Part shown: positions 47,367 to 60,397 of the stretch, in pieces
Layout of the letters: every line of letters starts with the position of its first letter
How positions within the stretch are numbered: the stretch's first letter is position 1
NCBI RefSeq assembly: GCF_016894385.1
Contig: NZ_CP069812.1
Coordinates: 3,286,001 to 3,350,000 of the forward strand
DNA: 64,000 nt
Reading direction: 5' to 3'
From: Cupriavidus oxalaticus
Lineage (GTDB): Bacteria; Pseudomonadota; Gammaproteobacteria; Burkholderiales; Burkholderiaceae
The notes under the pieces: model-generated
What the model was told of the DNA's origin: nothing
The model's database searches: none
What the model saw: the letters and a program-made list of their open reading frames with translations, nothing else
Made by a program: the position numbers and the translations under genes

Positions 47367-48605
47367 TCAGGAACGGTAGTCGGCGTTGATCGACACGTAG
47401 TCATGCGACAGGTCGCAGGTCCAGACCGTGGCTTCGGCATTGCCGCGGCCCAGCGCGATGCGCACCGTGATCTCGGCCTGCTTCATCACGCGCTGGCCGT
47501 CTTCCTCGCGGTAGTCGGGATTGCGGCCGCCGTCGCGTGCGACCCAGACATCGTCCAGCCACAGGTTGACGCGGCCGACATCGAGGTCGTCCACGCCGGC
47601 GTAGCCAACCGCGGCCAGGATGCGGCCGAGGTTGGGGTCCGACGCATAGAACGCGGTCTTGACCAGCGGCGAATGCGCGACCGCGTAGGCGATCTGGCGG
47701 CACTCGCCCACGTCCTTGCCGCCTTCGACGCGGATGGTCATCAGCTTGGTCGCGCCTTCGCCGTCGCGCACGATCATCTGCGCCAGCTCTTGCGCCAGGC
47801 CGGTCACGGCATCGCGCAGCGCTGCAAAGGCCGCGCCTTCGGCACGGTCGACCACGGCACCGGACTTGCCCGAGGCAATCAGCACGAACGAATCGTTGGT
47901 CGAGGTATCGCCATCGATGGTGATGCTGTTGAACGAGTGATCGGCGGCGTGCGTCACCAGCGCCTGCAGCACCGGCTGCGCGACCGCGGCGTCCATGGCG
48001 ATAAAGCCCAGCATGGTTGCCATGTTCGGCCGGATCATGCCGGCGCCCTTGCTGATGCCTGACAGCGTCACGGTCTTGCCGTCGACCTGCACCGTGCGCG
48101 ACGCGACCTTGGGCTGCGTGTCGGTGGTCATGATCGCCTCCGCCGCGGCCAGCCAGTTGTCGGCCCTGGCGTTGGCGATGGCGGCGGGCAGCCCGGCCAG
48201 CAGGCGGTCCATCGGCAACTGCTCGAGGATCACGCCGGTCGAGAACGGCAGCACCTGGCCGGCATCGATGCACAGCTGCGCAGCCAGCGCGTCGCAGGTG
48301 GCGCGGGCGTTGGCCAGGCCCTGCTCGCCGGTGCCGGCGTTGGCATTGCCGGTATTGACCACCAGCGCGCGAATGCCCTTGCCCGACTTGTCCGCGGCAG
48401 CAAGGTGCTCCCGGCACACCTGCACCGGCGCGGCGCAAAAGCGGTTGCTGGTGAAAACGCCGGCCACGGTGCTGCCTTCGGCCACGCGCACCACCAGCAC
48501 GTCCTTGCGGTTGGCCTTGCGGATGCCCGCCTCGGCCCAGCCGAGCTCCACGCCGGCGACGGATTTCAGGTTCTCTGCCTGGGGCAGCGGAAGATTGACG
48601 GGCAT
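47367..48605 (-). CDS. argJ: Glutamate N-acetyltransferase / ornithine acetyltransferase
   Basis: 412 aa. Recycles acetyl groups in arginine synthesis. Self-cleavage site ending at the nucleophile Thr in [11 protein letters not shown] is clear, with [18 protein letters not shown] and [14 protein letters not shown]. 60 bp ahead of the DUF815 ATPase. Confidence 0.95.
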   Translation of the reverse strand: MPVNLPLPQAENLKSVAGVELGWAEAGIRKANRKDVLVVRVAEGSTVAGVFTSNRFCAAPVQVCREHLAAADKSGKGIRALVVNTGNANAGTGEQGLANARATCDALAAQLCIDAGQVLPFSTGVILEQLPMDRLLAGLPAAIANARADNWLAAAEAIMTTDTQPKVASRTVQVDGKTVTLSGISKGAGMIRPNMATMLGFIAMDAAVAQPVLQALVTHAADHSFNSITIDGDTSTNDSFVLIASGKSGAVVDRAEGAAFAALRDAVTGLAQELAQMIVRDGEGATKLMTIRVEGGKDVGECRQIAYAVAHSPLVKTAFYASDPNLGRILAAVGYAGVDDLDVGRVNLWLDDVWVARDGGRNPDYREEDGQRVMKQAEITVRIALGRGNAEATVWTCDLSHDYVSINADYRS

Positions 48606-48648
48606 GTAGGACTCCTCGATGTTCCTGCCAGCGACTTGCTTGTCTCAG

Positions 48649-48681
48649 ACGAACATGCCCGCGAAGGGCGGGCATGTTCGT
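48649..48681. terminator. Hairpin between secA and argJ
   Basis: A perfect 14-bp stem (ACGAACATGCCCGC with GCGGGCATGTTCGT) around GAAGG, in the 141-bp gap after secA. It lacks a clear T-run on the minus strand, so it may attenuate or process rather than terminate. Confidence 0.5.
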
Positions 48682-48746
48682 TTCCTGTTGCGTCACGCCC
48701 CGCGCTGCGGGACCGACGTCATACCGGGCACCCGGCGCGGCTCAGC

Positions 48747-51524
<2,778 letters not shown>

Positions 51525-51793
51525 CGATTGCTTTCACCTGCGCGGGACCGGATTGACGCCCCTGGTAAGCGGGCTCCCCGGCGGCCGGGCGAGGAATGGA
51601 TAGATTGGCGCGAAACGCCGAGTTTATCATGTGCCGGGGTCACGGCCGGAACGCGCCGGGCCTTGCCATGCAAGGCTGCCAATTGCCACGCACCGGCCAA
51701 CGCGGGCCGACCCCGGCCCCCTGCTTGCAGCAGTTTGGGACGGCTGCGGCAGCTTCAATCCTTTCCGACCCGGGCAGCCCCGCCACCCCTTGC

Positions 51794-51799
51794 TAGAAT
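51794..51799 (+). promoter_or_regulatory. -10-like element just before the DUF721 gene
   Basis: TAGAAT ends seven bases before ATG 51806, so the transcript may start at or near the start codon (leaderless). No 17-bp-spaced -35 is evident. Confidence 0.35.
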
Positions 51800-51805
51800 G
51801 CAGCC

Positions 51806-52309
51806 ATGCGCCGCTTCACCCACCACGCCCTGCAGACCGCTGCCGCCAAGCCGCTCAATGACTGGCTGGCCAGGTCCGGCCCGGTTTCCGGGCTGATGCA
51901 GACCGCGCGCCAGCTGTCCGTGCTGGAGGCCGAAGTGCTGTCGCTGCTGCCCCCCGGCATGCGCGCCGGCATTGCCGTGGCCGGGGTCAAGCGCGACGCG
52001 GTCGATGCGAACGGCCAGGTGCTGCTGTTGCTGGCGGCACACGGCGCGGCCGCGGCGCGGGTACGGCAGGTGGTGCCGACGCTGCTGGGTCGGCTGCAGC
52101 AGCGCGGCTCGCAGATCACCTCCATCCGGGTGCGGGTGCAGCCCGAGGTGCAGCGCCACGCGGACTGGGACACCGGTCCGGTCGAGCGCAAGCGCACCAG
52201 CGGGCAAATGACGCCGACCGGCCTTGCCAGCCTGGACCAGCTCGCGCGCACCTTGCCCGATTCGCCGCTGCGCGACGCGCTCAAGACGCTGCTCTCGCAC
52301 CACCGCTGA
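51806..52309 (+). CDS. DUF721 protein (DciA-like)
   Basis: 167 aa. The N-terminal part contains a DUF721/DciA-like helical-KH-type fold (AGIAVAGVKRDAVDANGQVL then AARVRQVVPTLLGRL). DciA loads replicative helicase where DnaC is absent; the identity here is at family level. Divergent from secA, convergent with lpxC. Residue order after 120 is basic and proline-rich. Confidence 0.65.
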   Translation: MRRFTHHALQTAAAKPLNDWLARSGPVSGLMQTARQLSVLEAEVLSLLPPGMRAGIAVAGVKRDAVDANGQVLLLLAAHGAAAARVRQVVPTLLGRLQQRGSQITSIRVRVQPEVQRHADWDTGPVERKRTSGQMTPTGLASLDQLARTLPDSPLRDALKTLLSHHR

Positions 52310-52338
52310 GCGGCCGGCGGCAATTTCCGAACAAACAA

Positions 52339-52363
52339 GAAAGCCGACCCGCGGGTCGGCTTT
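52339..52363. terminator. Bidirectional terminator between DUF721 and lpxC genes
   Basis: AAGCCGACCC pairs with GGGTCGGCTT around GC with A/T flanks, located 30 bp after the DUF721 stop and 29 bp after the lpxC stop on the other strand. Confidence 0.8.
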
Positions 52364-52391
52364 TCGTTGCACGGCGTGCAGGGGATGCGGC

Positions 52392-53309
52392 TCAGGCAAA
52401 GGCCGGCTGCGCCTGCGGCAGGAAGGCGGCGGGCGCTTCCTCGACGCGGTCGAAGGTGACCAGTTCATAGGCCTCCTGGTCCGCCAGCAGCGCGCGCAGC
52501 AGCTGGTTGTTCAGGCCGTGGCCCGACTTGTGCGCGACATAGGACCCGATCAGCGGATGGCCGACCACATACAGGTCGCCGATGGCGTCGAGGATCTTGT
52601 GGCGCACGAATTCGTCGCCATAGCGCAGTTCCTCGTTGTTCAGCATGCGGTGCTCGTCCAGCACGATGGCGTTGTCCAGGCTGCCGCCGCGCGCCAGGCC
52701 CATCTCGCGCAGCGCCTCCACCTCATGGGCAAAGCCGAAGGTGCGGGCCCGGGCGATTTCGCGCACGTAGCTGGTGTCGCCGAAGTCGATCGAGAAGGTC
52801 TGGCCGGTCTTGTCGACCGCCGGATGACGGAAGTCGATGGTGAACGCCAGCTTGAAGCCGAAGAACGGCTCCAGCCGCGCGAACTTGTCGCCCTCGCGCA
52901 CTTCCACCGGCTTCTTGACGCGGATAAAGGTCTTCAGCGCGTTCTGTTCTTCAATGCCGGCCGACTGCAGCAGGAACACGAAGGACGCGGCGCTGCCGTC
53001 CATGATCGGGATTTCCTCGGCGTCGACATCGACATAGAGGTTGTCGATGCCCAGGCCGGCGCACGCCGACATCAGGTGCTCGACGGTAGAAACGCGCGCG
53101 CCATCCTTCTGCAGCACCGATGCCAGGCGCGTGTCGCCGATGGCCGAAGCGGCCACGGGAATCTCGACGGCCTCGGGCAGGTCGACGCGGGTAAAGACGA
53201 TGCCGGTGTCGGCGGCCGCGGGACGCAGGGTCAGCGTGACCTTGCGGCCGGAGTGCAGGCCGATGCCAACTGTCTTCACCAGGGATTTGATCGTGCGCTG
53301 TTTGAGCAT
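52392..53309 (-). CDS. lpxC: UDP-3-O-acyl-N-acetylglucosamine deacetylase
   Basis: 305 aa zinc deacetylase, the committed step of lipid A. Zinc histidine regions: [20 protein letters not shown] and [14 protein letters not shown], with [20 protein letters not shown] (reverse complement at 53323-53328) precedes it on the minus strand. Downstream of ftsZ in the usual order, with a peroxiredoxin between. Confidence 0.95.
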   Translation of the reverse strand: MLKQRTIKSLVKTVGIGLHSGRKVTLTLRPAAADTGIVFTRVDLPEAVEIPVAASAIGDTRLASVLQKDGARVSTVEHLMSACAGLGIDNLYVDVDAEEIPIMDGSAASFVFLLQSAGIEEQNALKTFIRVKKPVEVREGDKFARLEPFFGFKLAFTIDFRHPAVDKTGQTFSIDFGDTSYVREIARARTFGFAHEVEALREMGLARGGSLDNAIVLDEHRMLNNEELRYGDEFVRHKILDAIGDLYVVGHPLIGSYVAHKSGHGLNNQLLRALLADQEAYELVTFDRVEEAPAAFLPQAQPAFA

Positions 53310-53322
53310 GACAGCCTCAACT

Positions 53323-53328
53323 ATTATA
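53323..53328 (-). promoter_or_regulatory. -10 element upstream of lpxC
   Basis: TATAAT on the minus strand, 14 bases before the lpxC start; no clear -35 at 17 bp. It would allow lpxC to be made apart from the division genes. Confidence 0.4.
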
Positions 53329-53463
53329 AAAATCTATCGTGGTGCTTTTTCTGATTAAGCGATTTTACCACCACCCGGAAGGTGGTGCAGCCGGGTTTTG
53401 TTTCCGGCTGTTAACACCGCATTAAGATGTTGCGAATAATCCACGTTTACCCGGATGACTGTG

Positions 53464-53970
53464 TCAGCCGCGCAACGCAGCCAGCACGGCGTCGGCGCTG
53501 CTGACGCGGAATTCGCCGGGCGCCTCCACGTCGAGCCGGGTCACGACACCATCGTCGATCACCATGGCATAGCGCTTGGAGCGCACGCCCATGCCGCGCG
53601 CGCCCAGGTCCTGGTCCAGGCCCAGCGCCCGCGTCCATTCGGCGCTGCCGTCGGCCATCATGCGCACCGTGCCGGCGACCTGCTGTTCGCGGCCCCACGC
53701 GCCCATGACGAAGGCGTCATTGACCGACACGCACCACACTTCATCGACGCCGGCAGCGCGCAGGTCCGCGGCATGCGTGACGAAGCCCGGCACATGCTTG
53801 GCCGAGCAGGTCGGCGTGAACGCGCCGGGCAGCCCGAACACCACGATCTTGCGCCCGCGCACCAGGTCGGCGACGCGGAAGGCGTTGGGTCCGAGCGAGC
53901 AGCCCTCGCTTTCGGTTTCGATGAATTCCTGCAGGGTGGCGTCCGGGACGCGGGAACCGACGGTAATCAT
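53464..53970 (-). CDS. Peroxiredoxin (Prx5/AhpE-like)
   Basis: 168 aa from ATG 53970. Peroxidatic Cys55 in LPGAFTPTCSAKHVPGF, the PxxxT/SxxC signature. A short family with MITVGSRVPDATLQEF start. It occupies the space between ftsZ and lpxC; the usual dcw order places lpxC after ftsZ without it in many bacteria. Confidence 0.88.
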   Translation of the reverse strand: MITVGSRVPDATLQEFIETESEGCSLGPNAFRVADLVRGRKIVVFGLPGAFTPTCSAKHVPGFVTHAADLRAAGVDEVWCVSVNDAFVMGAWGREQQVAGTVRMMADGSAEWTRALGLDQDLGARGMGVRSKRYAMVIDDGVVTRLDVEAPGEFRVSSADAVLAALRG

Positions 53971-54431
53971 GGGGCGTGGTCTTCCTGGGTTTTCTGAAGG
54001 ATAGGTCGGATGCGAATTGGCTGCCCTGACGATTGCTGCATTGCACAGGCAGCGGGCAACCTCACGATCATAGGCGCAGCGCCGGCGATGCCAAAGCCGG
54101 GTCACATCCGGTCGCATTCGATACACCTTGCTACAAAGACGTCCGCGCGACGCACCTTGTGGGTGCGCCGCGCGGACGGCGAGACATCCCGACCGGGAAG
54201 GCGGGAAACCAGTCCGGGGAGGCGGCCAGCGGCACGCCCTGCCCGGCGACGGGATGCAGGTTGTGGCGGACGATGCGCCGTTGCGGCAGGCGGCGCGGCG
54301 CCGCCGGCTGCCTGCCGGGTCACGTCAGTCCATGCAAGGCACGCGCGGATGGGGAGCGCGCATGCATCGCGACAAGGCGACGCGATCCGTCAGGCGGCCG
54401 GTGGAGGCACCGATGCCGCGCCGTCCGGCGC
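53971..54431. other. 461-bp gap between prx and ftsZ genes
   Basis: No supported gene and no recognisable RNA. Small GC-rich stems occur but none is a clear terminator. It likely holds the promoter of the peroxiredoxin gene, which has no obvious consensus. Confidence 0.4.
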
Positions 54432-55628
54432 TCAGTCTGCCTGCTTGCGCAGGAAGGCCGGAATATCGTACGTGTCCACACCCTTCTCCTGCAGCGCCGC
54501 CACGTGGGCCGACGCCGATTCGCGCGAGCTGCGCCACACCGCCGGCGTGTCCAGGTTGCTGTAGTCCGGCGAGCTGTGCTGCGCGGCGGTGGCGGCCATG
54601 TTGGCCATCATCTGCACCGGCATGTTGTCCGTGCCGGTCTTCAGCAGCGTCATCGGCTGCTGCTTCTTGGCCGAGCGGCCCAGGCCGGTCGCGACCACGG
54701 TCACGCGCAGCGCATCGCTCATCGAATCGTCGTACACCGTACCGAAGATCACGGTCGCATCTTCCGCGGCGTAGCTGCGGATAGTGTTCATGACTTCCTT
54801 GGTTTCCGACAGCTTCAGCGAACGGCTGGCGGTGATGTTGACCAGCACGCCGCGCGCGCCGGACAGGTCCACGCCTTCCAGCAGCGGGCTGGCAACGGCC
54901 TGCTCGGCCGCCAGGCGGGCGCGGTCCACGCCCGACACGGTGGCCGTCCCCATCATGGCCTTGCCCTGCTCGCCCATCACCGTCTTCACGTCTTCGAAGT
55001 CGACGTTCACCAGGCCGTCAACGTTGATGATCTCGGCAATGCCGGCCACCGCGTTGTGCAGCACGTCGTCGGCGCACTGGAAGCATGCGTCCATCTCGGC
55101 GTCGTCGCCCATCACTTCGAACAGCTTTTCGTTCAGCACCACGATCAGCGAGTCGACGCTCGACTCCAGCTCGCTGGAGCCATGCTCGGCCACCTTGGCG
55201 CGGCGCGCGCCTTCGAAGTCGAACGGCTTGCTGACCACGCCCACGGTCAGGATGCCCATTTCCTTGGCCACCTGCGCCACGATCGGCGCGGCACCGGTAC
55301 CGGTACCGCCGCCCATGCCGGCAGTGATGAAGACCATGTGCGCGCCGCGCAGCGCGTCGGCGATCTGCTCGCGGGCCTGATCGGCGCAACCGCGGCCGAC
55401 TTCCGGCTTGGCGCCGGCACCCAGTCCCGTACTGCCCAATTGCAGCACGCGCGAAGCGCTGGAACGCTTGAGCGCCTGGGCGTCGGTGTTCATGCAGATG
55501 AATTCAACGCCCTGCACGCCGCGGCTGATCATGTGCTGCACGGCATTGCCGCCCGCGCCGCCCACGCCGACCACTTTGATGATGGTGCCGTCCATCACTT
55601 CCGTTTCGATCATGTCAAAGTCCATCAC
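54432..55628 (-). CDS. ftsZ: Cell division protein FtsZ
   Basis: 398 aa tubulin-like GTPase. Core GGAGGNAVQHMISRGVQGVE and the tubulin signature GMGGGTGTGAAPIVAQVA are intact. The C-terminal anchor YDIPAFLRKQAD, the binding site for FtsA and ZapD, is at the end. Separated from ftsA by 177 bp. Confidence 0.97.
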   Translation of the reverse strand: MMDFDMIETEVMDGTIIKVVGVGGAGGNAVQHMISRGVQGVEFICMNTDAQALKRSSASRVLQLGSTGLGAGAKPEVGRGCADQAREQIADALRGAHMVFITAGMGGGTGTGAAPIVAQVAKEMGILTVGVVSKPFDFEGARRAKVAEHGSSELESSVDSLIVVLNEKLFEVMGDDAEMDACFQCADDVLHNAVAGIAEIINVDGLVNVDFEDVKTVMGEQGKAMMGTATVSGVDRARLAAEQAVASPLLEGVDLSGARGVLVNITASRSLKLSETKEVMNTIRSYAAEDATVIFGTVYDDSMSDALRVTVVATGLGRSAKKQQPMTLLKTGTDNMPVQMMANMAATAAQHSSPDYSNLDTPAVWRSSRESASAHVAALQEKGVDTYDIPAFLRKQAD

Positions 55629-55805
55629 TGCCTCCGAGAAGAATCAGTCCCCAGACGCTGCAGCCTCCCCGCCGCAACCCCTGGTTCCTGAACAAAAAAC
55701 CATTAAGAAAAGAACCAAGAAACTTCACTCAACGCGCCATCGCATGTCCGGTAGACAAAGCCACCAGCGCGTCGTTGCATCTTCAGCCGACAATTTCCGC
55801 ATTCA

Positions 55806-57038
55806 TCAGAAATTGCCGACGAACCATTCCTTCATGCGGGTCCACACCTGCTTGACCGACCCGCTCTGCACCGCCACCTTGCGCCCGCGCATCCGTTGCA
55901 CGCGGCCTTCCAGCAGCAGGCCCATCACCGTCGCATAGCGCGGGCTCTTCACCACCTCGTGCAGGTTGCCGCGGTACTCCGGCACGCCTACGCGCACGGG
56001 CTTGAGGAAGATGTCCTCGCCCAGCTCGACCATGCCCGGCATCATCGCGGTACCACCCGTGATGACCACGCCGGACGACAGCAGTTCTTCATAGCCCGAC
56101 TCGCGCACCACCTGGTGCACCAGCGAGTACAGCTCTTCGATGCGCGGCTCGATCACCGCGGCCAGTGCCTGACGGCTGAGCGTGCGCGTGCCGCGGTCGC
56201 CCACGCCCGGCACCTCGATCATGTCTTCCGGGTCGGCGATCGCCTGCTTGGCAATGCCGTACTGGATCTTGATGTCCTCGGCATCGGGCGTCGGCGTGCG
56301 CAGCGCCATGGCGATGTCGTTGGTGATCTGGTCGCCGGCGATGGGGATCACGGCCGTATGGCGGATCGCGCCTTCGCTGAAGATGGCGATGTCGGTGGTG
56401 CCGCCGCCGATGTCGACCAGCACCACGCCCAGTTCCTTCTCGTCCTCGGTCAGCACCGCCAGGCTCGACGCCAGCGGCTGCAGGATCAGGTCGTGCACTT
56501 CCAGGCCGCAGCGGCGCACGCACTTGACGATGTTCTGCGCGGCGCTGACGGCGCCGGTGACGATATGCACCTTCACTTCCAGGCGGATGCCGCTCATGCC
56601 GATGGGCTCGCGCACGTCTTCCTGGCCGTCGATGATGAATTCCTGCGTCAGGATGTGCAGGATCTGCTGGTCGGTCGGGATATTGACCGCCTTGGCGGTC
56701 TCGATCACGCGCGCCACATCGGTCTGCGTGACCTCCTTGTCCTTGATCGCCACCATGCCGCTGGAATTGAAGCTGCGGATATGGCTGCCGGCAATGCCGG
56801 TAAAGACCTCCGAGATCTTGCAGTCGGCCATCAGCTCGGCCTCTTCCAGCGCCTTCTGGATCGACTGCACGGTGGCCTCGATATTGACTACGACCCCTTT
56901 CTTCAGACCCTTGGACTCCGACTGGCCCATCCCGATCACCTCGTAGCTGCCGTCGGGGCGCAGTTCTGCGACCACCGCCGCCACCTTCGAGGTGCCGATA
57001 TCGAGACCGACCAACAGGTCCTTGTATTCCTTGCTCAT
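55806..57038 (-). CDS. ftsA: Cell division protein FtsA
   Basis: 410 aa from ATG 57038. Actin-like ATPase that anchors FtsZ. Motifs LVGLDIGTSKVAAVVAEL, VLVDIGGGTTDIAIF and VVITGGTAMMPGMVELGE. The C-terminal amphipathic helix KQVWTRMKEWFVGNF binds membrane. Start overlaps the ftsQ stop (ATGA). Confidence 0.97.
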   Translation of the reverse strand: MSKEYKDLLVGLDIGTSKVAAVVAELRPDGSYEVIGMGQSESKGLKKGVVVNIEATVQSIQKALEEAELMADCKISEVFTGIAGSHIRSFNSSGMVAIKDKEVTQTDVARVIETAKAVNIPTDQQILHILTQEFIIDGQEDVREPIGMSGIRLEVKVHIVTGAVSAAQNIVKCVRRCGLEVHDLILQPLASSLAVLTEDEKELGVVLVDIGGGTTDIAIFSEGAIRHTAVIPIAGDQITNDIAMALRTPTPDAEDIKIQYGIAKQAIADPEDMIEVPGVGDRGTRTLSRQALAAVIEPRIEELYSLVHQVVRESGYEELLSSGVVITGGTAMMPGMVELGEDIFLKPVRVGVPEYRGNLHEVVKSPRYATVMGLLLEGRVQRMRGRKVAVQSGSVKQVWTRMKEWFVGNF

Positions 57039-57949
57039 CGGGTTTTCTCCGCGTTCTTGCTCTTCAGTCGCGTCGGATTGTTGTTGGAAGTACCGGAAAC
57101 CGCTGCCGCTGCCTGCGTTGCCCGGGCCGCCTTCGCTGCCCGCTCCGCCTTCTCGGCCCGCACGGCCGCGGCGATCTGCGCCTCGGTCAGGAAGCGGGCG
57201 TTGGCGGCGCGGATGGCAAAGCCGTTGGGATAACGCAGGTCGGCGTAGTCGATCTGCTTGCCCCACTGCTCGGTGACCTGCGGCCACGCAGCGACAAAAC
57301 GCCTGACCCGCTGGTCCATCGCCGTGCGGTCTTCATCGTTCTGCTCGCGGCCCAGCTCGACCACCATGCCGTTGGACAGCTTTGCCCGCCAGGCATAGCG
57401 GCCCGACAGCGTCACCGCCAGCGGCTCGGTCTGCAGCGGCTTGAACCACTGGCGCATGACCTCGAGCTTCTCGATCACGTCGCCCTCGCTGTCCGGCGGC
57501 CCGTCCAGCGCCAATAGCTGTGCGTCTTCTTCCGCCTCGGCGGTGTTGGCCACGAAAATCTCGCCGTAGGTATTGATCAGGCGCCCGTTTTCCGCCGAGC
57601 CCCACGTACCCAGCGCCTCGTGCTCCTCGACCTCCACGGCCAGGCCGTTGGGCCACTCGCGCCGCACGCTGGCGCGCCGCACCCACGGCACCGACTCGAA
57701 CGCCTGCCGTGCCGCGTTCAGGTCGAGCGTGAAGAAGTTGCCCGACAGCTTGCCCAGCGCGCTGGCACGCACGGCGGGGGCGTTCACGTGGCGCAGCGCG
57801 CCGCCGTCCATCGGCGCGATCTCCACGTGGGTGATGGCAAACACCGGCCGCTGCGCCAGCCACAGCAGGCCGGCCGCGAGCGCCATCAGCGCCACCACGG
57901 CGTACAGCGTGGTGGCGATCAGGTTGAGCAGGCGTGCGTTATGCCACAT
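57035..57949 (-). CDS. ftsQ: Cell division protein FtsQ
   Basis: 304 aa. Single membrane segment (LYAVVALMALAAGLLWLA), then POTRA-type periplasmic domain and FtsQ domain; ends with a low-complexity Ala/Arg tail. Between ddlB and ftsA. Confidence 0.9.
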   Translation of the reverse strand: MWHNARLLNLIATTLYAVVALMALAAGLLWLAQRPVFAITHVEIAPMDGGALRHVNAPAVRASALGKLSGNFFTLDLNAARQAFESVPWVRRASVRREWPNGLAVEVEEHEALGTWGSAENGRLINTYGEIFVANTAEAEEDAQLLALDGPPDSEGDVIEKLEVMRQWFKPLQTEPLAVTLSGRYAWRAKLSNGMVVELGREQNDEDRTAMDQRVRRFVAAWPQVTEQWGKQIDYADLRYPNGFAIRAANARFLTEAQIAAAVRAEKAERAAKAARATQAAAAVSGTSNNNPTRLKSKNAEKTR

Positions 57950-57968
57950 GGTTCAGGCGGGTTCTCTG

Positions 57969-58952
57969 TTATTCGGGCTTCCAGTGCTCGTTCGGGTGCA
58001 GGTCCAGCGTCGCGGCGGCCACCACCTGCAGCACGAAGTCCTCGTAGCTGATGCCGACCGCGCGCGCCGCCATCGGCACCAGCGAATGGCCGGTCATGCC
58101 GGGCGAGGTATTCATCTCGAGCAGGAAAGGCTTGCCGTCGGCGCGCAGCATCACGTCGGCGCGCGCCCAGCCACGGCAACCCAGCACGCGGTAGGACTGC
58201 ACCGCCAGCGCCTGGACTTCCTTCTCGATTTCGGGGTCCAGCCCTGACGGACACAAGTATTGGGTATCGTCAGTAAAGTATTTATTTTGATAGTCGTAGT
58301 TGGCCTCGGGGGCGACGATGCGGATCACCGGCAACGCCTCGGCGCTGTCGCCCTCGCCCACGATCGGGCAGGTCAGCTCGGCGCCGTCGATAAAAGTCTC
58401 GGCGATGACGTCGTTGTCCAGCGCCTCGGCCTTCTCGAACGCCGCGCGCATCTGGTCGGCCGCGGTGACCTTGGTCAGGCCGATCGACGAGCCTTCGCGC
58501 GCCGGCTTGACGATCAGCGGCAGGCCCAGGTCGGCGACCACCGCGTCGAAATCCGTGTCGGCATGCAGCATGGCGAAGCGCGGCGTGGGCAGGTCATGCG
58601 TGGTCCACAGGCGCTTGGTGGCCTGCTTGTCCATCGCCAGCGCCGAGGCCAGCACGCCGCTGCCGGTGTAGGGCACGCCCAGCTGTTCCAGCAGGCCCTG
58701 GATGGTGCCGTCTTCGCCGTAGCGGCCGTGCAGCGCGATAAAGACGCGGTCGAATTTGGCCGCGGCCAGTTCGGCCACGCCTTGCAGGCCCGGATCGAAG
58801 CCATGCGCGTCGACGCCGCGCGACTGCAGCGCGGCCAGCACGCCGTTGCCCGACATCAGCGAAATCTCGCGCTCGGCGGAGCGGCCGCCGAGCAGCACGC
58901 CGACCTTGCCCAGCGACCTGGGATCGATATTGGGATGGGCGACGAAGCTCAT
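57969..58952 (-). CDS. ddlB: D-alanine--D-alanine ligase
   Basis: 327 aa ATP-grasp ligase for peptidoglycan. [50 protein letters not shown] and [16 protein letters not shown]. Start overlaps murC by 4 bp. Confidence 0.96.
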   Translation of the reverse strand: MSFVAHPNIDPRSLGKVGVLLGGRSAEREISLMSGNGVLAALQSRGVDAHGFDPGLQGVAELAAAKFDRVFIALHGRYGEDGTIQGLLEQLGVPYTGSGVLASALAMDKQATKRLWTTHDLPTPRFAMLHADTDFDAVVADLGLPLIVKPAREGSSIGLTKVTAADQMRAAFEKAEALDNDVIAETFIDGAELTCPIVGEGDSAEALPVIRIVAPEANYDYQNKYFTDDTQYLCPSGLDPEIEKEVQALAVQSYRVLGCRGWARADVMLRADGKPFLLEMNTSPGMTGHSLVPMAARAVGISYEDFVLQVVAAATLDLHPNEHWKPE

Positions 58953-60376
58953 TGCTGGCCTCCCGACTGTTGCGTCTGCTGGTGCGACACCAGTTGCCCC
59001 GGCACGCCGCCGATCGAACCGGCGCCCATCGTCACGACCACATCGCCGGGCCGGACAGCATTCAGGATGGCCTGCGGCATCTCTTCCATCTGCTCCACGA
59101 AAACAGGTTCTACCTTGCCGGCCACGCGCAACGCGCGGGTCAGCGCACGGCCGTCGGCTGCCACGATCGGGGTCTCGCCGGCGGCATAGACCTCGGACAG
59201 CAGCAGGGCATCGACGGTGCCCAGCACTTTGACGAAGTCTTCAAAGCAATCCCGCGTACGGGTGAAACGGTGCGGCTGGAACGCCAGCACCAGGCGGCGG
59301 CCCGGGAAAGCGCCGCGCGCGGCGGCCAGCGTGGCGGCCATTTCCACCGGGTGGTGGCCGTAGTCGTCCACCAGCGTGAAGGTGCCGGCACCGTCGGTGG
59401 TGGCCACTTCGCCGTAGCGCTGGAAGCGGCGGCCCACGCCGTGGAATTCGCGCAGCGCCTTGACGATGGCGGCATCGGGCACTTCCAGCTCGGTGGCGAT
59501 GGCGATCGCCGCCAGCGCGTTCTGCACGTTGTGCATGCCGGGCAGGTTCAGCACGATTTCCAGCGGCGGCTCGACATGGCCGTTGAGCTGGCGCAGCACG
59601 GTGAAGTGCATCTGGCCGTCGACCGCGCGCGCGTCCACCGCGCGGATCTGCGCGTCTTCGGCAAACCCGTAGCGCACCACCGGCTTGGATACCAGCGGCA
59701 GGATCTCGCGCACGTTGGGGTCGTCCACGCACAGCACGGCGATGCCGTAGAACGGCAGGCGCTGCGTGAATTCGATGAACGCCTGCTTGAGCCGGGCAAA
59801 GTCGTGCCCGTAGGTATCCATGTGGTCAGCATCGATATTGGTGATGACCTCGATGACCGGGAACAGGTTCAGGAACGACGCGTCGGACTCATCCGCCTCG
59901 GCCACGATGAAGTCGCCGGTGCCCAGGCGCGCGTTGGCGCCGGCGGAATTGAGCCGGCCGCCGATGACGAAGGTCGGGTCCAGCCCGCCCTCGGCCAGCA
60001 CCGACGCCACCAGGCTGGTGGTGGTGGTCTTGCCATGCGTGCCGGCGATGGCCACGCCCTGCTTCAGGCGCATCAGCTCGGCCAGCATCACCGCGCGCGG
60101 CACCACCGGGATGCGCTTGCTGCGGGCGGCCAGCACCTCGGGGTTGTCGCCGCTGACCGCGGTCGACACCACCACGGCATTGGCGCCGGTCACGTTGGCC
60201 GCGTCATGCCCGTGCATGACCGTGGCGCCGAGCGAGGCCAGGCGCCGCGTGGCGGCATTGCTGCCCACGTCGGAACCCGAGACCTTGTAGCCCAGGTTCA
60301 GCAGGACCTCGGCGATGCCGCTCATGCCGGCCCCGCCGATCCCCACGAAGTGGATGTTCTTGACGATATGCTTCAT
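58949..60376 (-). CDS. murC: UDP-N-acetylmuramate--L-alanine ligase
   Basis: 475 aa. NAD-like start [18 protein letters not shown]-loop [15 protein letters not shown] and family block [15 protein letters not shown]. Adds the first amino acid to the stem peptide. Upstream of ddlB. Confidence 0.96.
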   Translation of the reverse strand: MKHIVKNIHFVGIGGAGMSGIAEVLLNLGYKVSGSDVGSNAATRRLASLGATVMHGHDAANVTGANAVVVSTAVSGDNPEVLAARSKRIPVVPRAVMLAELMRLKQGVAIAGTHGKTTTTSLVASVLAEGGLDPTFVIGGRLNSAGANARLGTGDFIVAEADESDASFLNLFPVIEVITNIDADHMDTYGHDFARLKQAFIEFTQRLPFYGIAVLCVDDPNVREILPLVSKPVVRYGFAEDAQIRAVDARAVDGQMHFTVLRQLNGHVEPPLEIVLNLPGMHNVQNALAAIAIATELEVPDAAIVKALREFHGVGRRFQRYGEVATTDGAGTFTLVDDYGHHPVEMAATLAAARGAFPGRRLVLAFQPHRFTRTRDCFEDFVKVLGTVDALLLSEVYAAGETPIVAADGRALTRALRVAGKVEPVFVEQMEEMPQAILNAVRPGDVVVTMGAGSIGGVPGQLVSHQQTQQSGGQQ

Positions 60377-60397
60377 TGGATTGCTGCTTCGCTCACT

